DNA of 53,880 nt, taken from NCBI GenBank assembly GCA_001544655.2, contig FCOD02000036.1:1-53880 (forward strand), in the 5' to 3' direction. A model generated the notes under the pieces. The model was given only the letters and a program-made list of their open reading frames with translations. It did no database searches and had not been told where the DNA came from. The position numbers and the translations under genes were made by a program. This stretch comes from Caballeronia turbans (GTDB lineage: Bacteria; Pseudomonadota; Gammaproteobacteria; Burkholderiales; Burkholderiaceae). Positions 1 to 9,126 of the stretch are shown here, in pieces (the stretch's first letter is position 1; the number at the start of each line of letters is the position of its first letter).

Positions 1-50
1 CGGCTCTTTAACCAACACTTCGTCATTCCTGAGCGACCAAAAACTTGATT

Positions 51-78
51 CAACGAACTTCTAACTCAGCACACTAGG
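51..78. repeat. 28-bp sequence repeated in inverted orientation at right edge
   Basis: This 28-bp stretch matches the reverse complement of 53804-53831 without gaps at 24 of 28 positions, counted by eye. At the right edge the copy lies just outside the IS element transposase region. Here it lies directly before a truncated MFS gene. The simplest reading is that both are terminal or subterminal sequences of related IS elements, and that positions 1-78 are the end of an IS copy lying mostly outside the window. Confidence 0.5.
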
Positions 79-346
79 TGCCGCCCTTTCGGGCGTCGGC
101 TATTCGCTCGTCTACCCCGGGCTAGGCGTTGAAGCAGTTCGCACGATAGCGCCCAACAATCGCGGCATGGCGATGGGTCTCTATACGGCCTTTCTAGATG
201 TGGCGATGGCTCTGGGCAGCCCCTTCCTTGGATGGGTCGGCGGACACGCCGGCCTGCGTTCAGTGTTCCTGGCCAGCGCCGTGATAGTTGGCTGCGCCGC
301 GGCCGTGGCCATTCATCTTCAACGTCGACATCACGTAATTGCATGA
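65..346 (+). pseudogene. C-terminal fragment of an MFS permease
   Basis: The open frame after the in-frame TAA at 62-64 reads as the last 90 or so residues of a YhhS-type major facilitator permease. It has GYSLVYPGLGVEAV, then a loop with NRGMAMGLYTAFLDVA, then the last transmembrane segments and a stop at 344-346. No start codon with a ribosome binding site precedes it, and roughly three quarters of a usual 400-residue permease is missing. The break falls at the repeat at 51-78, so an IS insertion or IS-mediated deletion is the likely cause. If the contig simply starts here, the upstream part may exist elsewhere. I am fairly sure of the family and less sure of the exact permease type. Confidence 0.65.
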
Positions 347-595
347 TTGGACGTCGCAGACTGTCGCTAACAACTTTCGCATCAGATGGTTACCCTTAAA
401 CATTGCCTAGGTTTCGCCACAATGAATGCGCAATTCGTTGAAGCGCTTTACATTCATGACCGTGTCTGATTAAAGTGGCGAAGCACCGCTTGTGTCATGA
501 CCCCGCCTCATGAGTCTGGGGCGCGGAGCAGCAGGTTCGCGCACGAAGAATTCGGTGCGCGAGTTGAAATTCGACTACAGCGGGCGCCTGGCGCA

Positions 596-1489
596 ATGGC
601 ACGTGAAAACTTCAACGACATCCTCGTCTTTCTCGCAGTCGCGCGGGAGCGCAGCTTTACACGTGCTGCCGCGAAGCTTGGCGTCTCCCAATCCGCACTG
701 AGCCATACGATTCGTGATCTTGAATCGCGGCTGGGCATTCGCTTGCTCACCCGGACGACACGCAGTGTGTCGATGACCGAAGCCGGAGAGGACCTCTTTC
801 GAACCGCCGCACCGCGGGTCGAGGAAATCGATGCCAAACTGTTGGCCTTGTCAGAGTCAAGGGAAAGACCTGCAGGCATCGTTCGCATCACCGCCACTGA
901 TCATGCGATCGACGCCATCGTTTGGCCGAAGGTGCGCCGGGTGCTGCGCGACTATCCGGAAATACAGGTGGAAATGACAGTCGACTATGGGCTCGTCGAC
1001 ATCGTGGAGGACCGATACGACATGGGCATACGGTTTGGCGATCAGGTTGCCAAAGATATGATCGCCGTGCGCATCAGCGCGGACATTCGTATGTCCATCG
1101 TCGGCTCGCCTGCGTATTTCGAACGCCGGCACTTGCCACGCTCGCCAGAAGACCTGCTCAAGCACGACTGCATCGCGCTGCGCCTGACGACGACCAAAGG
1201 TCTTTATGCCTGGGAACTTCAGAAAGGAAAGCGTTCGGTTCAAACCCGCGTGAGTGGACAGACCATTTTCAACTCGCAACCGCAAATGATCCGGGCCGCG
1301 ATCGACGGCTACGGTTTGGCGTTTGTTCCCGAGGACGCCGTGCTACCGCACATCCAGAGCGGTGAATTGCGGCCGGTGATGCGCGACTGGTGCCCGGCGT
1401 TTCCGGGCCTTCACGCCTATTACCCGAGCCGACGTCAGAGTTCAAAAGCATTCTCTGTCGTCTTGGAAGCGTTGAAACAGCCGCTGTAA
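596..1489 (+). CDS. LysR-family transcriptional regulator
   Basis: A 297-residue LysR-type regulator. The N-terminal winged helix-turn-helix spans about residues 1-60 (core AAAKLGVSQSALSHTIRDLE), followed by a linker helix and a periplasmic-binding-protein-like effector domain from about residue 90. I chose the ATG at 596 because the frame upstream to 497 is not protein-like and the family normally starts 6-10 residues before the helix-turn-helix. It lies downstream of a broken MFS gene in the same direction and is convergent with the NepI-like exporter, so it has no obvious divergent partner. It may control the exporter or the oxidoreductase operon starting at 2945, but no site in the sequence ties it to either. 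Confidence 0.9.
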   Translation: MARENFNDILVFLAVARERSFTRAAAKLGVSQSALSHTIRDLESRLGIRLLTRTTRSVSMTEAGEDLFRTAAPRVEEIDAKLLALSESRERPAGIVRITATDHAIDAIVWPKVRRVLRDYPEIQVEMTVDYGLVDIVEDRYDMGIRFGDQVAKDMIAVRISADIRMSIVGSPAYFERRHLPRSPEDLLKHDCIALRLTTTKGLYAWELQKGKRSVQTRVSGQTIFNSQPQMIRAAIDGYGLAFVPEDAVLPHIQSGELRPVMRDWCPAFPGLHAYYPSRRQSSKAFSVVLEALKQPL

Positions 1490-1514
1490 AGTCGGGCTAC
1501 TGGCTTGGGGCTAG

Positions 1515-2726
1515 CTAAGCTTGCCCCGCAACGCGTGACCCCGCCCTACCTACGTTTTCGCATCGAACGCGCGATGCGACCGCCGCCAGCACCGCACCGG
1601 CGAGAAGCAGCCCGGCTGAGAGACCAAACGTCGCGCGATATCCGCTGCTGTCGTAAAGCAGGCCGCCGAGCGTCGCGCCGAGCGTGATAGCAAGCTGGAT
1701 AACCGCCACCATCAGGCCCCCGCCGGCTTCTGCATCGCCGGGGAGCGTTTCAGATAGCCACGTGAACCAACCGACGGGTGCTGAGGTAGCGATCAAACCC
1801 CATGCGGCCAGCAATACCGCGGTCGTCGCAACCGATTCGCCAAAAAACATTAGCGCGACGGCAATGCCGCTCATAAGCAAGGGAATCGTGATCAACACGC
1901 CATGCAGATTCCGTTTGATTATCGAGCCGACGAAAACTGTGCCGCCCAACCCTGCGGCGCCGATCACGAGCAGCATGAAAGACAGAATTGACACGTCCAC
2001 CTTCGTCACCGTCTCAAGAAAGGGACGCAAGTAGGTGAACAGCGAGAATTGCCCCATAAACAACAGAGCGACAGCGCCGACCCCGCATAAGACCTGACGG
2101 TCGCTGATTATTTGAAGTACGCCGCGCCTAGTCTGCGCTTGGCGCTGCGCGGGTAGTTTCGGTAAGGTGAGCGCTTGCCAGATAAGCGCAATGGCGGCAA
2201 GCGGCACGACACAGAAAAAGGCACCTCGCCATCCAATGATCGAGCCAAGGAAACTTCCGGCGGGCGCGGCGACTGCCGTCGCGAGCGCACTGCCGCCCTG
2301 TACTACTGCGATCGCACGCGGCACGAAAGCCTCGGGTGCAATGCGCATCATCACGGCGGTGGACATCGACCAGCATCCGCCTATGGAGACACCGAGGAGT
2401 GCGCGCCCGAGCATCAAGACAGTGTAAGTGGGCGCCACGGACACGAGAATGCCCGAGGCTACCATCAGCGCCGTCAGCGTGAGAATCACCTTCTTTCGGT
2501 CAAGACGCCGCGTCAACGATGACACAGAAAGGCTCGTCAGAACCGCAAAAAATCCCGACACAGAAATCGCCTGCCCCGCCTGCCCTTCGCTTAGGGAAAG
2601 CTCATGTGCGATGGGCGTCAGAAGGCTGACGGGCAAGAACTCTGATGCGACGAGGGCGAAGGCACAGAGCGACATGGAAAGCACAGCGCCCCATACCTGT
2701 TTGTTCGATAGGGTGGATCGGGTCAT
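1515..2726 (-). CDS. MFS efflux transporter, NepI-like (DHA1 family)
   Basis: A 403-residue inner-membrane protein with about twelve hydrophobic segments. It resembles the E. coli purine ribonucleoside exporter NepI along its length: FLPVSLLTPIAHEL near the N-terminus, the loop GRALLGVSIGGCWSMSTA, and PVGWFTWLSETLPGDAEAGG near residue 330. NepI exports nucleosides by proton antiport, but related DHA1 proteins export sugars or drugs, so the substrate here is uncertain. The gene is convergent with the LysR gene at 596 and divergent from the molybdenum aldehyde oxidoreductase operon at 2945. It shares with that operon a 218-bp intergenic region holding perfect or near-perfect palindromes. It may be co-regulated with the operon and export the oxidised product. 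Confidence 0.85.
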   Translation of the reverse strand: MTRSTLSNKQVWGAVLSMSLCAFALVASEFLPVSLLTPIAHELSLSEGQAGQAISVSGFFAVLTSLSVSSLTRRLDRKKVILTLTALMVASGILVSVAPTYTVLMLGRALLGVSIGGCWSMSTAVMMRIAPEAFVPRAIAVVQGGSALATAVAAPAGSFLGSIIGWRGAFFCVVPLAAIALIWQALTLPKLPAQRQAQTRRGVLQIISDRQVLCGVGAVALLFMGQFSLFTYLRPFLETVTKVDVSILSFMLLVIGAAGLGGTVFVGSIIKRNLHGVLITIPLLMSGIAVALMFFGESVATTAVLLAAWGLIATSAPVGWFTWLSETLPGDAEAGGGLMVAVIQLAITLGATLGGLLYDSSGYRATFGLSAGLLLAGAVLAAVASRVRCENVGRAGSRVAGQA

Positions 2727-2944
2727 TGTAAAGAAAATTAATGCTTAGATGCGGTGAGAGCGGCGCCTTTGCGAAGCAAAAGGCTCGACCAAGGCGCTAA
2801 TTTACAGCAGGCTGTCAATGGGATTAATCCCCGAAGACTCATCGGGCTTATGAATACGGATCATGAATCGGCCGGCTTAGCGCCCTTATAGTTGGAGGAT
2901 TGAGCACGCTCGCCGCCGTGCGCGCGTTTCCAGGAGCGAAATAC
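2727..2944. promoter_or_regulatory. Divergent promoter region with two dyads
   Basis: This region separates the exporter (minus) from the oxidoreductase operon (plus). It holds a perfect 12-bp palindrome GGGATTAATCCC at 2820-2831 and a near-perfect dyad CCTTTGCGAAGCAAAAGG at 2766-2783, itself framed by GCGCCTT (2763-2769) and AAGGCGC (2791-2797). Such dyads are typical operator shapes. I could not assign the cognate regulator or a convincing sigma-70 promoter. AGGAG at 2932-2936 serves the start at 2945. Confidence 0.4.
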
Positions 2945-3652
2945 ATGAACGTTAGTAGCCAGCACGTTGACGACGACGGCGTCGCCGCAAATTGCAACGC
3001 CGCGGAAGACAATCTGAACATCACTCGGCGAAGTCTTCTAAAACTCGCAGGAATGGGCGCTGCCACAATCGCCAGCGGTTCGCTGTCGATTTCCAGCATG
3101 TCCGCCGAAGCACCCCCGGCGAGTGCCGCCACCGTAGTATCGGCATCGAAGGTCATGCTGCATGTAAACGGCGTGCCGCGCGAACTGTCGCTGGACACCC
3201 GCACGACGTTGCTCGATGCGCTGCGTGAACATTTGCATCTGACCGGCACCAAGAAGGGCTGCGATCATGGGCAATGCGGCGCCTGCACCGTGATCGTCGA
3301 CGGACGGCGCATCAACTCGTGTTTGACACTTGCAGTGATGCATCAGGGCAGCCACGTCGTCACCATTGAAGGCCTCGGCACACCGGCGAACCTGCATCCC
3401 ATGCAGGCGGCGTTCGTCAAGCACGACGGCTTTCAGTGCGGCTACTGTACGCCCGGGCAGATCTGCTCCGCCGTCGCGGTGCTCGATGAGATCAAGGCCG
3501 GTGTCCCCAGCCACGTCAGTACGGACCTGCTGGCTCCGCCTCGTCCGACCAACATGGAAATGCGCGAACGCATGAGCGGCAACATCTGTCGCTGCGGGGC
3601 CTACTCCAACATCGCCGAGGCGATGACCGAAGTCGCGGGAGGCCAGGCATGA
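2945..3652 (+). CDS. paoA: Aldehyde oxidoreductase [2Fe-2S] subunit, Tat-exported (PaoA-like)
   Basis: The iron-sulfur subunit of a xanthine-oxidase-family aldehyde oxidoreductase, 235 residues. Residues about 25-55 hold a twin-arginine signal ([17 protein letters not shown]), which exports the folded complex to the periplasm as known for E. coli PaoABC. After it come the plant-type ferredoxin cluster motif ([11 protein letters not shown] with a later Cys) and the second [2Fe-2S] domain with [12 protein letters not shown] and CRCGAY. The ATG at 2945 is preferred over an earlier in-frame one because AGGAG precedes it by 8 bases. It overlaps paoB by ATGA. Electrons flow from the molybdenum centre through these clusters to FAD. 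Family assignment is firm; the aldehyde oxidised is unknown. Confidence 0.93.
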   Translation: MNVSSQHVDDDGVAANCNAAEDNLNITRRSLLKLAGMGAATIASGSLSISSMSAEAPPASAATVVSASKVMLHVNGVPRELSLDTRTTLLDALREHLHLTGTKKGCDHGQCGACTVIVDGRRINSCLTLAVMHQGSHVVTIEGLGTPANLHPMQAAFVKHDGFQCGYCTPGQICSAVAVLDEIKAGVPSHVSTDLLAPPRPTNMEMRERMSGNICRCGAYSNIAEAMTEVAGGQA

Positions 3653-4608
3653 AACCGTTTACCTACGAGCGCCCATCGACGCCCGCCGCCGCCGCAACTG
3701 CCGCCCAGCAGACACCGGGTGCGAAGTTCGTCGCCGGAGGCACGAATCTGCTCGATCTGATGAAGCTGCAGATCGAGACGCCGGTTCATCTCATCGATAT
3801 CAATGGGCTTGGCTTCGATCGAATCGAGACCACGCCAGACGATGGGCTGCAAGTTGGCGCGCTCGTGCGCAACACGGATCTCGCGGCGAATGAGACTGTG
3901 CGGCGCGACTATCCCTTGCTTTCCCGGGCATTACTTGCCGGTGCGTCGGGTCAACTCAGGAACAAGGCGACGACCGCGGGCAACTTGCTTCAACGCACGC
4001 GCTGCCCCTACTTCTACGACACCAACCTCCCGTGCAATAAGCGCGCGCCCGGTAGCGGCTGTCCGGCGCTACAAGGAAGCAGCCGGTCCTTGGCCGTGAT
4101 CGGTGGCAGTGATGCCTGTATCGCCACCTATCCAGGCGACATGGCCGTTGCATTGCGAGCGTTTGACGCGACCATCAACACCGTTCGCGCGGATGGCACG
4201 GAGAGAAACATACCCATCGCCGATTTCTACCGCCTTCCAGGCAAGACGCCGCATCTGGAGAACGCGCTGGAACCCGCAGAGCTGATCACGAGTGTCACGC
4301 TGCCCAAGCCCATTGGCGGCACGCACATCTATCACAAGGTTCGTGACCGGGCGTCGTATGCATTTGCGCTGGTATCGGTCGCCGCGATCGTGCGCAAAGA
4401 TGGCACGGGCCGCGTTGCGCTCGGCGGCGTGGCGCCGATGCCCTGGCGCATCGAAGCGGCTGAAGCAGAACTTCCGAATGGCGCGCGCGCTGTGATGTCG
4501 CGTCTCATGGCCGATGCCAAGCCGACACGCGAGAACGCGTACAAGGTAACGCTGGCAGAGCGCACGCTCGATGCGGTACTGACCGAAGCGAAGGAGGTGA
4601 GCCAATGA
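3649..4608 (+). CDS. paoB: Aldehyde oxidoreductase FAD-binding subunit (PaoB-like)
   Basis: The FAD subunit, 319 residues, with the vanillyl-alcohol-oxidase-like FAD fold: [11 protein letters not shown] near residue 30 binds the diphosphate. It carries the insert characteristic of PaoB, in which four cysteines (CPYFYD, PCNKR, GSGCPA region, about residues 120-140) bind an extra [4Fe-4S] cluster not found in xanthine dehydrogenase. A C-terminal CO-dehydrogenase-flavoprotein-type domain follows. Translation is coupled to both neighbours by 4-base overlaps, consistent with a 1:1:1 complex. It passes electrons from the iron-sulfur clusters to an external acceptor. Confidence 0.93.
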   Translation: MKPFTYERPSTPAAAATAAQQTPGAKFVAGGTNLLDLMKLQIETPVHLIDINGLGFDRIETTPDDGLQVGALVRNTDLAANETVRRDYPLLSRALLAGASGQLRNKATTAGNLLQRTRCPYFYDTNLPCNKRAPGSGCPALQGSSRSLAVIGGSDACIATYPGDMAVALRAFDATINTVRADGTERNIPIADFYRLPGKTPHLENALEPAELITSVTLPKPIGGTHIYHKVRDRASYAFALVSVAAIVRKDGTGRVALGGVAPMPWRIEAAEAELPNGARAVMSRLMADAKPTRENAYKVTLAERTLDAVLTEAKEVSQ

Positions 4609-6803
4609 AGTTCGATACCCCCGCCACCGATAATCCGATCGACCGCCTAAAACACATCGGTCATGCGACGGACCGCATCGACGGACGTCACAAGGTGACC
4701 GGCACCGCGACCTATGCATACGAATGGCACGACTCAACCCGCGATCCTGCCTATGGTTTCGTTGTGGGCGCCGCCATCGCGCGCGGACGCATCAAGTCGA
4801 TGAACCTCGCAGCCGCGAAAGCGGCGCCTGGGGTGGTTGCAATCGTCACGGCCGAAAGCGCCGGTACTTTAACAAAGGGTGACTTCAACACGGTCAAGCT
4901 GCTAGGTGGGCCGCAAATCGATCACTATCACCAGGCGATCGCATTGGTCGTGGCCAACACCTTCGAACAGGCTCGCGACGCGGCCCAGAAGATACGTATC
5001 GACTATGTCGCCGAGGGCGGAAGCTACGATCTCGCCGCAGCGAAAGACACGGCTGGCATGGCTGGGAGCGGTTACTGGGGCGAACCGGCGACGCGCACGG
5101 GCGATTTCGATACCGCGTTCTCCGTGGCTCCAATGCGCCTTGATGCGACTTACACCACGCCCGATCAGAGCCACGCGATGATGGAACCGCACGCGTCTAT
5201 CGCGGTATGGACCGGCGACAAATTGACGCTGTGGACTTCGAACCAGATGATTGCGTGGGGAGCAGGGGACGTCGCCAAGACACTCGGCATTCCCCGCAAG
5301 AACGTGCGCCTCATTTCGCCTTATATCGGCGGAGGATTTGGCGGCAAGCTCTTCGTGCGCAGCGACGCGCTGCTGGCCGCGCTTGGCGCAAAGGCCGTGG
5401 GGCGCCCCGTGAAGGTCGCGCTCACGCGCCCGCTCATGTTTAACAATACGACACATCGACCGGCGACCATCCAGCGCATCCGCATCGGTGCAGACAAGAG
5501 CGGAAAAATCACGGCTATAGCGCATGAAAGCTGGTCCGGTGACCAACCAAATGGGCAACCCGAGACCGCCGTCGGCCAGACGCGCCTCATTTATGCGGGG
5601 GCGAATCGCATGACGGCGATGCGTCTTGCTACCCTGCATTTACCTGAGGGCAACGCGATGCGCGCACCCGGCGAAGCGCCGGGCCTGATGGCCCTTGAAG
5701 TCGCGATGGATGAGCTGGCGGAACAACTCAAGGTCGACCCGATCGAGTTCCGCAATATCAACGATACCCAGGTCGATCCGGAACAGCCCGAACGGCCCTT
5801 CTCGCAGCGTCAACTCATCGAGTGCTTCCGGGTGGGCGCCCAAAAGTTTGGCTGGGAGAAGCGTAACGCCCGCCCAGGGCAAGTACGCGACGGCCGCTGG
5901 CTGGTTGGCATGGGCACCGCCTCGGCGTTCAGAAACAATATTTCGATGAAGTCCGGTGCACGAGTAAGGCTTGATCGTCGAGGGTTCGTGACGGTTGAAA
6001 CCGACATGACCGACATCGGCACCGGGACGTACACGATCATTGCGCAGACGGCGGCTGAGATGATGGGACTGCCGCTTGACAAGATTTCTGTACGCCTCGG
6101 CGACTCGACGTTTCCCGTTTCTTCCGGCTCGGGCGGCCAGTGGGGCGCGAACAGCTCAACGGCGGGTGTCTATGCTGCCTGCATGAAGCTCCGTGAAGCA
6201 GTTGCTACCAGGCTTGAAATGCACGGTACGGATGTCGTCTTCGCGGACGAGCGCGTGCGTTCGGACGGGCGCAATGTGCGGCTTGCCGAAGCAGCATCTT
6301 CCGGCGAAATCGTCGTCGAAGGCACCATGGAATACGGCGATCTCGCAAAGCGTTTTCAACAATCGACCTTCGGTGCGCACTTCGTCGAAGTCGGCGTTGA
6401 TGCGGCCACCGCCGAGATTCGCGTGCGTCGCATGCTCGCCGTTTGTGCAGCGGGCAGAATTCTGAATCCCAAGGCCGCCAGAAGTCAGGTTATCGGTGCG
6501 ATGACGATGGGGGTAGGCGCAGCGCTCATGGAAGACCTCGTGGTGGACAAACGCTACGGCATGTTCATCAATCACGATTTAGCTGCTTATGAGGTGCCGG
6601 TCCATGCCGACATTCCGCATCAGAAAGTGGTGTTCCTTGACGAAGCAGACCCGACCTCCTCGCCTATGAAGGCGAAAGGCGTGGGTGAACTCGGCATTTG
6701 CGGCGTGGGCGCAGCGATCGCCAATGCGCTTTACAACGCTACCGGTGTACGCGTGCGCGATTATCCGATCACGCTCGATAAAATTCTGATGGGAATCGCA
6801 TGA
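4605..6803 (+). CDS. paoC: Aldehyde oxidoreductase molybdopterin-binding subunit (PaoC-like)
   Basis: The large catalytic subunit, 732 residues, the usual length for PaoC. It shows the a/b hammerhead domain (about residues 25-135) and the molybdopterin-binding domains with [13 protein letters not shown] near residue 240, [11 protein letters not shown] near 505, and the C-terminal [19 protein letters not shown] motif. That motif's Glu is the base that activates the water or hydroxo ligand at molybdenum. It has no export signal of its own and is expected to travel with PaoA. The chaperone PaoD (XdhC family), needed for cofactor insertion in E. coli, is not in the window. Confidence 0.93.
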   Translation: MKFDTPATDNPIDRLKHIGHATDRIDGRHKVTGTATYAYEWHDSTRDPAYGFVVGAAIARGRIKSMNLAAAKAAPGVVAIVTAESAGTLTKGDFNTVKLLGGPQIDHYHQAIALVVANTFEQARDAAQKIRIDYVAEGGSYDLAAAKDTAGMAGSGYWGEPATRTGDFDTAFSVAPMRLDATYTTPDQSHAMMEPHASIAVWTGDKLTLWTSNQMIAWGAGDVAKTLGIPRKNVRLISPYIGGGFGGKLFVRSDALLAALGAKAVGRPVKVALTRPLMFNNTTHRPATIQRIRIGADKSGKITAIAHESWSGDQPNGQPETAVGQTRLIYAGANRMTAMRLATLHLPEGNAMRAPGEAPGLMALEVAMDELAEQLKVDPIEFRNINDTQVDPEQPERPFSQRQLIECFRVGAQKFGWEKRNARPGQVRDGRWLVGMGTASAFRNNISMKSGARVRLDRRGFVTVETDMTDIGTGTYTIIAQTAAEMMGLPLDKISVRLGDSTFPVSSGSGGQWGANSSTAGVYAACMKLREAVATRLEMHGTDVVFADERVRSDGRNVRLAEAASSGEIVVEGTMEYGDLAKRFQQSTFGAHFVEVGVDAATAEIRVRRMLAVCAAGRILNPKAARSQVIGAMTMGVGAALMEDLVVDKRYGMFINHDLAAYEVPVHADIPHQKVVFLDEADPTSSPMKAKGVGELGICGVGAAIANALYNATGVRVRDYPITLDKILMGIA

Positions 6804-7303
6804 GTACGTCGCGCAGCGCGAGACGACCGATCGCCGCGATCTGTTGTTTGTTGTGTTCCACGCTGCCGGCGGTGTCTAGCTCGGCATCAGCGCAACCATC
6901 AAGCCGTCCGCCCGCCGTCCCGTCGAAGGTCCGACCTCAGGAGCGAGTCATGAAAATATCGATCAAGTTCGATGGCCAAACGATCATCGCAGATCTGAAG
7001 GACAATCCGAGCAGCCGCGACCTTGTCGCACAATTGCCTTTGACGCTCAACTTCGAGGACTATCACGCCACCGAGAAGATTGCCTATCCCCCGCGAAAGC
7101 TAGCGACGCAAGACGCACCGGACGGCTTTGATCCGTCCGAAGGCACCGTCGCCTACTACGCGCCGTGGGGCAATCTTGCGCTGTTTTACAAGGACTTTGG
7201 CTACTCGAAATCGCTCGTCAATCTGGGAAACATTGTGTCGGGGCTAGATGCGCTTCGAAAGGCGGCGTCGTTCAACGCCACCGTCGAGCGAGTAATCGAT
7301 TGA
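6800..7303 (+). CDS. Secreted cyclophilin-like fold protein
   Basis: A 167-residue protein starting inside the paoC stop (ATGA overlap). Residues 1-32 form a plausible export signal (RRPIAAICCLLCSTLPAVSS then ASA). From the internal Met near residue 51 the sequence matches the bacterial cyclophilin-like family often called DUF3830 or cyclophilin_like: KISIKFDGQTIIADLKDNPS, then a central LNFEDYHATEKIAYPPRKL and AYYAPWGNLALFYKDF. Members are small beta-barrels without the proline-isomerase catalytic residues; function is unknown. Being in the same operon and periplasm as PaoABC suggests it assists that enzyme or handles its product. An alternative start at the internal Met (6950) would give a cytoplasmic form. 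Confidence 0.8.
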   Translation: MSTSRSARRPIAAICCLLCSTLPAVSSSASAQPSSRPPAVPSKVRPQERVMKISIKFDGQTIIADLKDNPSSRDLVAQLPLTLNFEDYHATEKIAYPPRKLATQDAPDGFDPSEGTVAYYAPWGNLALFYKDFGYSKSLVNLGNIVSGLDALRKAASFNATVERVID

Positions 7304-7354
7304 GGAATTGAGGCAACGTTCTTTGTCGGTAAACCGACTTTTTGGGAGAGAAAC

Positions 7355-7765
7355 TTGCAACTTAAACGCGCTGGATCACAGCCGTCGATGAAAGGACCAG
7401 AGGAATGGTTCACAGGCACGGTGCGGATCGATCCGCTTAATGCTCCTCCCCCGCCGGCCCGGGTATCATGCGCGAGTGTGACCTTCGAGCCCGGCGCGCG
7501 TACCGCTTGGCATACGCACCCGCTCGGTCAGACACTCCTGGTGACAGCCGGATGCGGCTGGACGCAATGCGAAGGCGAGCCGCGTGTCGAAATTCGTGCG
7601 GGCGATGTCATCTGGTGCCCGCCCGGCCACAAGCACTGGCATGGCGCGACATCGACGACCGCGATGACCCATATCGCCATCCAGGAAGCGCTTGACGGAA
7701 AGAACGTCGATTGGCTTGACAAGGTGACGGACGAGCAGTATCTCGGCGGCGGCGAAGCGCAATGA
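7355..7765 (+). CDS. Small cupin-domain protein
   Basis: A 136-residue single-cupin protein. Metal-binding motif 1 is [17 protein letters not shown] (two His plus the Gln position where Glu is often found). Motif 2 is [21 protein letters not shown] start at 7355 fits GGGAGAG just upstream; no ATG is available. This subfamily usually sits next to carboxymuconolactone-decarboxylase-type genes, as here. No signal peptide is evident. Its stop overlaps the start of a degraded second cupin gene. Roles proposed for relatives include mandelonitrile-lyase-like or sensor functions, but nothing here decides. Confidence 0.8.
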   Translation: MQLKRAGSQPSMKGPEEWFTGTVRIDPLNAPPPPARVSCASVTFEPGARTAWHTHPLGQTLLVTAGCGWTQCEGEPRVEIRAGDVIWCPPGHKHWHGATSTTAMTHIAIQEALDGKNVDWLDKVTDEQYLGGGEAQ

Positions 7766-8246
7766 AAGGCCTCCCGAAAGCCATCGTTGTCTCCGCCTTC
7801 GCGTGGGTTTCGCTGGCCGCATCAGCGAGTGACGTTGATCCCGCGGGCGTGACGGTTTCACATAGCGGATCGAAACCCTCTGTACAGGGCATAGCGCAGC
7901 GCTTCATGGGGCAAGTTCGCATCGACCCGCTCTTTCAGTCGAACGCGCCCTCTCGCCTGTCAGGCGGCATGGTTACATTCGAGCCGGGCTCTCGCACTGC
8001 TTGGCATACGCATCCGCTAGGGCAGACCCTCATCGTTACGTCTGGGAGAGGCTGAGTTCAGCAATGGGGGCAGGAACGCCAGCAAATCGTCGCTGGCGAC
8101 GTTGTGTCGATTTCTGCTGGCGTCAAACACTGGCACGGCGCGACGTCGACCACGGTGTAACGCATGTAGCGCTTCAAGAGGCACTCGATGACAAGAATGT
8201 CAACTGGTTCGAACAGGTCACTGAGGAGCAATACCGTCAGCCCTGA
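7762..8246 (+). pseudogene. Second cupin gene, inactivated by a stop and a frameshift
   Basis: This frame begins ATGAAAGGC overlapping the previous stop and has an export signal (residues 1-22, ending AASA). It then follows the neighbouring cupin closely: [29 protein letters not shown]. At 8053-8055 a TGA replaces the codon expected to be Trp (GRG-stop-VQQWG against GCGWTQC in the intact copy). Reading on gives [13 protein letters not shown], then another stop. The remainder (THVALQEALDDKNVNWFEQV) continues in a different frame to 8246, so one base has been lost near 8155-8160. Two independent lesions suggest real decay and not a sequencing slip. Confidence 0.8.
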
Positions 8247-9036
8247 CCGCTGCTGCCGGCTCCTGCCGTTAATCGCGGCAGTGAGCGCCTCCATCCTCGT
8301 CTGTGCCTGCGCGCCTATGAAAAGGACTGACAAGATGCAACAACCTCCGTCCCTTGCGGACTTGAAATCAGTATCTCCGGCCTTCGAGCGATACACGACT
8401 GAGACCCTGCTTAACGGTCTTTGGAAGCGGCCGCATCTCTCCCCGCGTGACCGCAGCATCGTCACTCTTTCAGTAATGATCGCTCGTGGCCAGACTGTTG
8501 AAATGCCATTCCAGCTCAGGCTCGCGCTGGACAACGGCGTAAAGCCGACCGAGATCTCGGAAATGATCGCGCATCTCGCGTTCTATTCAGGATGGGCCAA
8601 CGCCACCGCCGCATCAAGCGCAGTGAAGGAAATCTTTGATGAGCGCGGCATCCGGGCTAATGACGTTGATCCTGCCGACGCGACGTTGCTACCGATAAAC
8701 GAATCCGCTGAGAGCCAGCGCGCGCAGATGGTCCAGGAGAACTTCGGTGCAGTTGCGCCAGGAGTCGTTCAGTACACGACCGACGCGCTCTTTCGTGACC
8801 TCTGGCTACGACCGGGGCTGGCGCCGCGCGATCGAAGCCTGGTCACGGTAAGCGCACTTGTGGCCAATGGTCAGGTCGCTCAAATCCCGTACCACCTGAA
8901 CCGCGCGATGGACAACGGCTTGAGGAAAGATGAAGCGTCCGAGATACTAACCCAGTTGGCCTTTTACGCGGGATGGCCGAACGTGTTCTCGGCGATGCCT
9001 GTGTTCAAGGAAGTGTTCTCGAAACGCGCAGCATAA
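8188..9036 (+). CDS. Carboxymuconolactone decarboxylase-type lipoprotein, two tandem domains
   Basis: A 282-residue protein with two repeats of the CMD/AhpD fold, about residues 60-150 and 180-275. Each repeat has the pattern LWKRPHLSPRDRSIVT (LWLRPGLAPRDRSLVT in the second) and a later LAFYSGWANA (LAFYAGWPNV in the second). Neither repeat has the AhpD CxxC pair, so peroxidase activity is unlikely. The N-terminus has a hydrophobic stretch ending LVCAC-AP, a plausible though not ideal lipobox, placing it in the periplasm. The start overlaps the decayed cupin gene; ATG at 8188 or 8197 are both possible. Last gene of the oxidoreductase operon. Confidence 0.85.
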   Translation: MTRMSTGSNRSLRSNTVSPDRCCRLLPLIAAVSASILVCACAPMKRTDKMQQPPSLADLKSVSPAFERYTTETLLNGLWKRPHLSPRDRSIVTLSVMIARGQTVEMPFQLRLALDNGVKPTEISEMIAHLAFYSGWANATAASSAVKEIFDERGIRANDVDPADATLLPINESAESQRAQMVQENFGAVAPGVVQYTTDALFRDLWLRPGLAPRDRSLVTVSALVANGQVAQIPYHLNRAMDNGLRKDEASEILTQLAFYAGWPNVFSAMPVFKEVFSKRAA

Positions 9037-9086
9037 AGCAACAAAACCAGTAATCGTGCGAAGTAAAGAAGATACACTGAGCGTCG

Positions 9087-9110
9087 AGGGCTCCGGACCA
9101 AGCCCTTTCT
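9087..9110 (+). terminator. Possible Rho-independent terminator
   Basis: A 6-bp stem AGGGCT / AGCCCT (9087-9092 and 9101-9106) with an 8-base loop, followed by a short TTCT. It lies between the convergent carboxymuconolactone gene and the SDR gene. The stem is short and the T-run weak. Confidence 0.35.
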
Positions 9111-9126
9111 GTACGCGGTCCATGCG

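Noticed and set aside
2175-2522. Plus-strand frames inside the NepI-like gene and similar long frames opposite other genes
   Set aside because: They lie antisense to strongly homologous genes and are Arg/Pro/His-rich shadows typical of high-GC DNA.
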